Source: Anaerolineae bacterium
Lineage (GTDB): Bacteria > Chloroflexota > Anaerolineae > Aggregatilineales > UBA2796
Assembly: GCA_020851855.1 (NCBI GenBank)
Contig: JADZBY010000061.1
Span: 1 to 10,288 of the forward strand
Length of the DNA: 10,288 bases
Reading direction: 5' to 3'
The notes under the pieces were generated by a model. The model had not been told where the DNA came from. It saw only the letters and a list, made by a program, of their open reading frames with translations, and did not search any database. Shown here piece after piece: positions 7,101 to 10,288 of this stretch (the stretch's first letter is position 1; every line of letters begins with the position of its first letter). The position numbers and the translations under genes were made by a program.

Positions 7101-8001
7101 CCTGGTTGTTGTACACGCGCGTGGTGACCAGCCGCGTGCAGTTGATGCCGCCCTGCAAAAACGGCTTGAGGTGCGACTGATTCCACACGTCATCGATGAC
7201 GATCAGGATTTCGCGCTCGCCAAGCAGCTTGGCAAGGTGCGCGGTGGCCGCTTCGAGGGTATTGAAGCCGGGGCGCTCGTCGCTCAGGGAGCGGATCAGG
7301 TCTTCGACCTTGTGCACGAGGCTGCCGGGCTTTTCCCCGATGTGCACCCACAGGATGCCATGCCGGAACACGTTACGGATGTCCGGGTTGTGGCAGATGG
7401 CGCGCGCCAGCGTGGTCTTGCCGACGCCGCCGCGCCCGCGCAGCGCGACGATGCCCGGCTTTGGCTCCAGCGTCTCCGGGTTGAACAGCAGGGTGAAGAC
7501 GCGCGCCATCACGTCGGGCCGGGCGACGAAGTCCCTGGGCATCTCTTCGGCCATGAACGGCGCACGCGGCACGCTGGGCGGGTTTTTCAGCGTGCGCACC
7601 AGCGTGCCCCACTGCTCCGCGTCGTTCATCGGATCGAGCACGTGGAATTTCTTCAGCCACGCGGGCAGCGCCTCAATCTTGATCGCCGCCGAGCCGATGA
7701 TCGGCACGACGTGCACGCCTTCGCGCAGGGCGCAGCGCAGTTCTTTGGCCATCATGGCCGACTTGAGCGCCGCCGGGGTGACGATCAGCACCATGCACTT
7801 CGTATTGTTGATGGCGTGCTCGATTTCCAGCCACCACTCATCGCCGCCGGCAATGTTGGTGCGGTCCTGCCAGAAACGGAAGTTGGGGTCGTCTTTCAAG
7901 AGGCGCTCACGCAGCCGCGTGACGAACTCCGTGCCATCGTAACGAGGATAAGAGATGAAGATCGGCGCGCCGGATGTTCCCATGGGTGGTAGTGTACTCA
8001 T
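4129..8001 (-). CDS. NLR/Apaf-1-like STAND protein: TIR - NB-ARC - helical - 14 x WD40
   Basis: This 1290-residue cytosolic protein is a likely signal-transduction ATPase with a TIR effector. The TIR domain (about 12-140) has FISY (15-18), a BB-loop-like segment (about 44-60) and Glu87 in a KEL context followed by VVPII, matching the catalytic Glu of NAD-cleaving TIRs such as SARM1. NB-ARC has P-loop GRGGVGKTT (189-197), Walker B ILIVIDDVW (265-273), sensor TTR (293-295), LPF (343-345) and LHD (475-477) at the MHD position. An APAF-1-type helical domain (about 511-580) precedes fourteen WD40 repeats (646-1226) and a Pro/Ala/Thr-rich tail (1228-1290). The start at 8001 is chosen because GGGGGGAA lies 9 nt upstream; a second ATG six codons in has no such site. 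The gene is monocistronic and convergent with the exporter operon. Architecture suggests immunity or regulated cell death, but function is unproven and a non-defence signalling role remains possible. Confidence 0.9.
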   Translation of the reverse strand: MSTLPPMGTSGAPIFISYPRYDGTEFVTRLRERLLKDDPNFRFWQDRTNIAGGDEWWLEIEHAINNTKCMVLIVTPAALKSAMMAKELRCALREGVHVVPIIGSAAIKIEALPAWLKKFHVLDPMNDAEQWGTLVRTLKNPPSVPRAPFMAEEMPRDFVARPDVMARVFTLLFNPETLEPKPGIVALRGRGGVGKTTLARAICHNPDIRNVFRHGILWVHIGEKPGSLVHKVEDLIRSLSDERPGFNTLEAATAHLAKLLGEREILIVIDDVWNQSHLKPFLQGGINCTRLVTTRVYNNQVPNIQWVPVDAMTGDEARTLLSSGLAGADPRDMETLANRLYKLPFLLKLANRMLHERVEEHGQTLTQAVRFVNDMLTQLGVVALDDPHADTPENRNLAVRATIQVSLNQLKPDEQQRFNELVVFPENIDIPFSALVRLWKSTGNMNDRRVESFCQRLSNLSLLLRFDPTTRCIRLHDEVRAFLQATSNVSKVDLHDQLLLAYPVVRWADLPPQDPYIWDWLAYHLIGGNRSAELINTVKDLRYLVAKIRARSAYAAESDLIAAEKAAPYDVTLRLLRRHVANAGHLFKPGDPLPDVGGTLHSRLQHLDVVALSCTQLAASLPRPFLTATLPLPDLPREAQARAMNHGDAVKACAISHDGDFIVSAGADKLLKIWDARTGEERRTLKGHFAEINGCAISRDGALIVSASADRSLRIWSVANGNEQANLTGHTLGVNGCAFSPDGTLIASASDDKTVRLWDVQTGKEKRALRGHASYVRACVFSPDGTMLVSAAADSTLIVWDVKDGKLLRTLAGHGDGVNSCAFSPDGAFIVSAAQDHTLKVWDARTGNERLTLKGHTAGVFGCAVDMQASVIYSGSDDRTVKGWDARTGALRFSYPTHARTVTAVAACAGRDVFVSASDDFSVRIWDARPAQECRDASLIPDQHTNVVMDCAISGDGALFVSASADKTLKLWDAKRHRVLWTMTGHAFGLRGCAISPDGSFAVSASDDKTLRVWDLVRRVERFALRGHNQWVRACAVGPQNDLIVSASNDNTLMLWDARTGDVKNTLRGHADWVLDCAIAPNGKFIVSASRDRTLRVWDTASGNLLHALNGHTNSVTACAIGPHSDVIVSASEDQTLRVWNAKTGHMQRVLEGHAGHVLGCAISPSGDYVLSCSRDQTVKLWALKSGKCLATLHLDAAVNVLAIHPDNRSIVAGGSRGMYFLQIMLPDTPAAPAPAAMSATQETKQVDPPAVAPAKTSTQPTPAVATPPRTTQTTPAAVTKPLTDRRAKG
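4324..6066 (-). repeat. Tandem 126-nt coding repeats encoding 14 WD40 blades
   Basis: The His that opens each repeat occurs at residues 646, 688, 730, 772, 814, 856, 898, 944, 986, 1028, 1070, 1112 and 1154, and the fourteenth repeat has Asp1196 in that place. The period is exactly 42 residues except for a 46-residue step between repeats 7 and 8. Most units share V-x-x-CA(I/F)S-x-DG, then VSAS-x-D, then a WD-type end. Repeats 7 and 14 are the most divergent and lack the shared Cys. The units have clearly diverged from each other, so this is not a fresh duplication. Confidence 0.88.
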
Positions 8002-8010
8002 CCGTGTGTG

Positions 8011-8018
8011 TTCCCCCC
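8011..8018 (-). promoter_or_regulatory. Ribosome binding site of the TIR-NB-ARC-WD40 gene
   Basis: On the minus strand GGGGGGAA ends 9 nt before the ATG at 8001-7999. It is G-rich rather than a perfect AGGAGG, so binding may be moderate. It favours this ATG over the in-frame ATG at 7983-7981, which is preceded by a CA-rich stretch. Confidence 0.5.
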
Positions 8019-8036
8019 GGTTACAGCGTAGTCTAC

Positions 8037-8042
8037 ATTATA
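8037..8042 (-). promoter_or_regulatory. Predicted -10 box of the TIR-NB-ARC-WD40 gene
   Basis: A perfect TATAAT on the minus strand lies 35 nt upstream of the ATG and would give a leader of roughly 25-30 nt. No convincing -35 box is present at 16-18 bp spacing; the best hexamers there match poorly. This suggests a weak or activator-dependent promoter. The core ATTATAAT is itself palindromic, so a -10 box also reads on the plus strand. Confidence 0.4.
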
Positions 8043-8170
8043 ATCCCCAAGTTTGAAAATGGATTGATTTCAGTTAGAAATTAAGAGAACATTGCATGAA
8101 CCGATAGGCGCGCCGCCCCTTTTCCTACACAACGCCGATGCTTTTCTTATCCGTATCTGATGCGTTCTCG

Positions 8171-8178
8171 TGTATAAC
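8171..8178 (+). promoter_or_regulatory. Candidate -10 element for lon
   Basis: TGTATAAC contains TATAAC (8173-8178), five of six matches to the -10 consensus, and would give a leader of about 70 nt. No good -35 box was found at normal spacing, so this is a weak call. The upstream TTGAAA/TAGAAA pair at 8053-8080 is an alternative. Confidence 0.25.
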
Positions 8179-8218
8179 CTGTGGAAACCCTAAGCATGGT
8201 CATCCCGTCTTATTGTGG

Positions 8219-8239
8219 TGACTTGAGAAAATCAAGTCA
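8219..8239 (+). promoter_or_regulatory. Perfect inverted repeat just upstream of the lon ribosome binding site
   Basis: TGACTTGA (8219-8226) and TCAAGTCA (8232-8239) form a perfect 8-bp inverted repeat around GAAAA. It ends 3 nt before the AGGAG box. In RNA it would form a hairpin next to the ribosome binding site; in DNA it is a compact operator-like palindrome. The CTTGA/TCAAG cores resemble HspR (HAIR) half-sites, but HAIR has 11 nt between these cores and this repeat has 5. It does not match CIRCE. Confidence 0.5.
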
Positions 8240-8242
8240 GGT

Positions 8243-8247
8243 AGGAG
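8243..8247 (+). promoter_or_regulatory. Ribosome binding site of lon
   Basis: AGGAG at 8243-8247 stands 9 nt before the ATG at 8257. This good spacing fixes the lon start, and the N-terminal Lon domain motif follows within about 20 codons. Confidence 0.8.
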
Positions 8248-8256
8248 CAACAACGC

Positions 8257-10288
<2,032 letters not shown>

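Larger units (their letters stand above)
8002..8256. other. Divergent intergenic region between the STAND gene and lon
   Basis: This 255-bp gap separates two genes transcribed away from each other. Its left part (about 8035-8100) is clearly richer in A and T than the rest of the window. It holds the minus-strand TATAAT and, on the plus strand, a possible TTGAAA (8053-8058), 16 bp, TAGAAA (8075-8080) pair. The right part holds TATAAC near 8173, an inverted repeat at 8219-8239 and the lon ribosome binding site. No convincing protein gene or structured RNA of known type is seen here. Confidence 0.6.

Noticed and set aside
5812..7992. 726-codon plus-strand open frame opposite the TIR/NB-ARC part of the STAND gene
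   Set aside because: It is antisense to a clearly recognised protein, is rich in Arg, Gln, Val and His as expected from a GC-biased complementary frame, and shows no domain motif or good ribosome binding site.
8138..8221. 27-codon plus-strand frame upstream of lon with a CxxC motif, ending inside the inverted repeat
   Set aside because: It has no ribosome binding site before its ATG and is too short to judge. A leader peptide is possible but unsupported.
8219..8239. CIRCE or canonical HAIR heat-shock operator
   Set aside because: The arms do not match CIRCE, and the gap between CTTGA and TCAAG is 5 nt rather than the 11 nt of HAIR.

Overview
The window is a GC-rich bacterial stretch with dense coding and strong G/C bias at third codon positions. 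This bias also opens long non-coding frames opposite the real genes. No single marker fixes the host. A heterodimeric ABC exporter pair, a large TIR/NB-ARC/WD40 protein and a bacterial Lon with an Ala/Pro/Glu-rich insert together fit a Chloroflexota (Anaerolineae-like) genome, but this is inference and another GC-rich phylum is possible.

Layout: (1) Positions 1-164 hold a leader with a good sigma-70-type promoter, an operator-like inverted repeat over its -10 box and a stem-loop at the predicted 5' end of the transcript. (2) 165-3870 (+) is a two-gene operon for the halves of an ABC exporter. The genes overlap by 8 nt and end in a strong intrinsic terminator at 3882-3920. The subunits carry complementary active-site defects, which mark an obligate heterodimer with one degenerate and one consensus ATP site. 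(3) 3921-4128 is the gap between convergent genes and contains a roughly 100-nt REP/BIME-like palindromic element made of two head-to-head units. (4) 4129-8001 (-) encodes a 1290-residue NLR/Apaf-1-like STAND protein: TIR, NB-ARC, winged helix with an LHD motif, APAF-1-type helical domain, fourteen WD40 repeats (probably two seven-bladed propellers) and a Pro/Ala/Thr-rich tail. (5) 8002-8256 is a comparatively AT-rich divergent promoter region. (6) 8257 to the window edge (+) is the ATP-dependent protease gene lon, cut off before its catalytic Ser/Lys dyad.

The exporter operon and lon are ordinary cell-maintenance functions. The TIR-NB-ARC-WD40 gene is the accessory item. Its parts suggest a sensor (WD40) coupled through a nucleotide switch (NB-ARC) to an NAD-consuming effector (TIR), as in plant NLRs and antiphage STAND proteins. 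It stands alone, with no defence partner, transposase or integrase visible in the window. Its function is inferred from architecture only.
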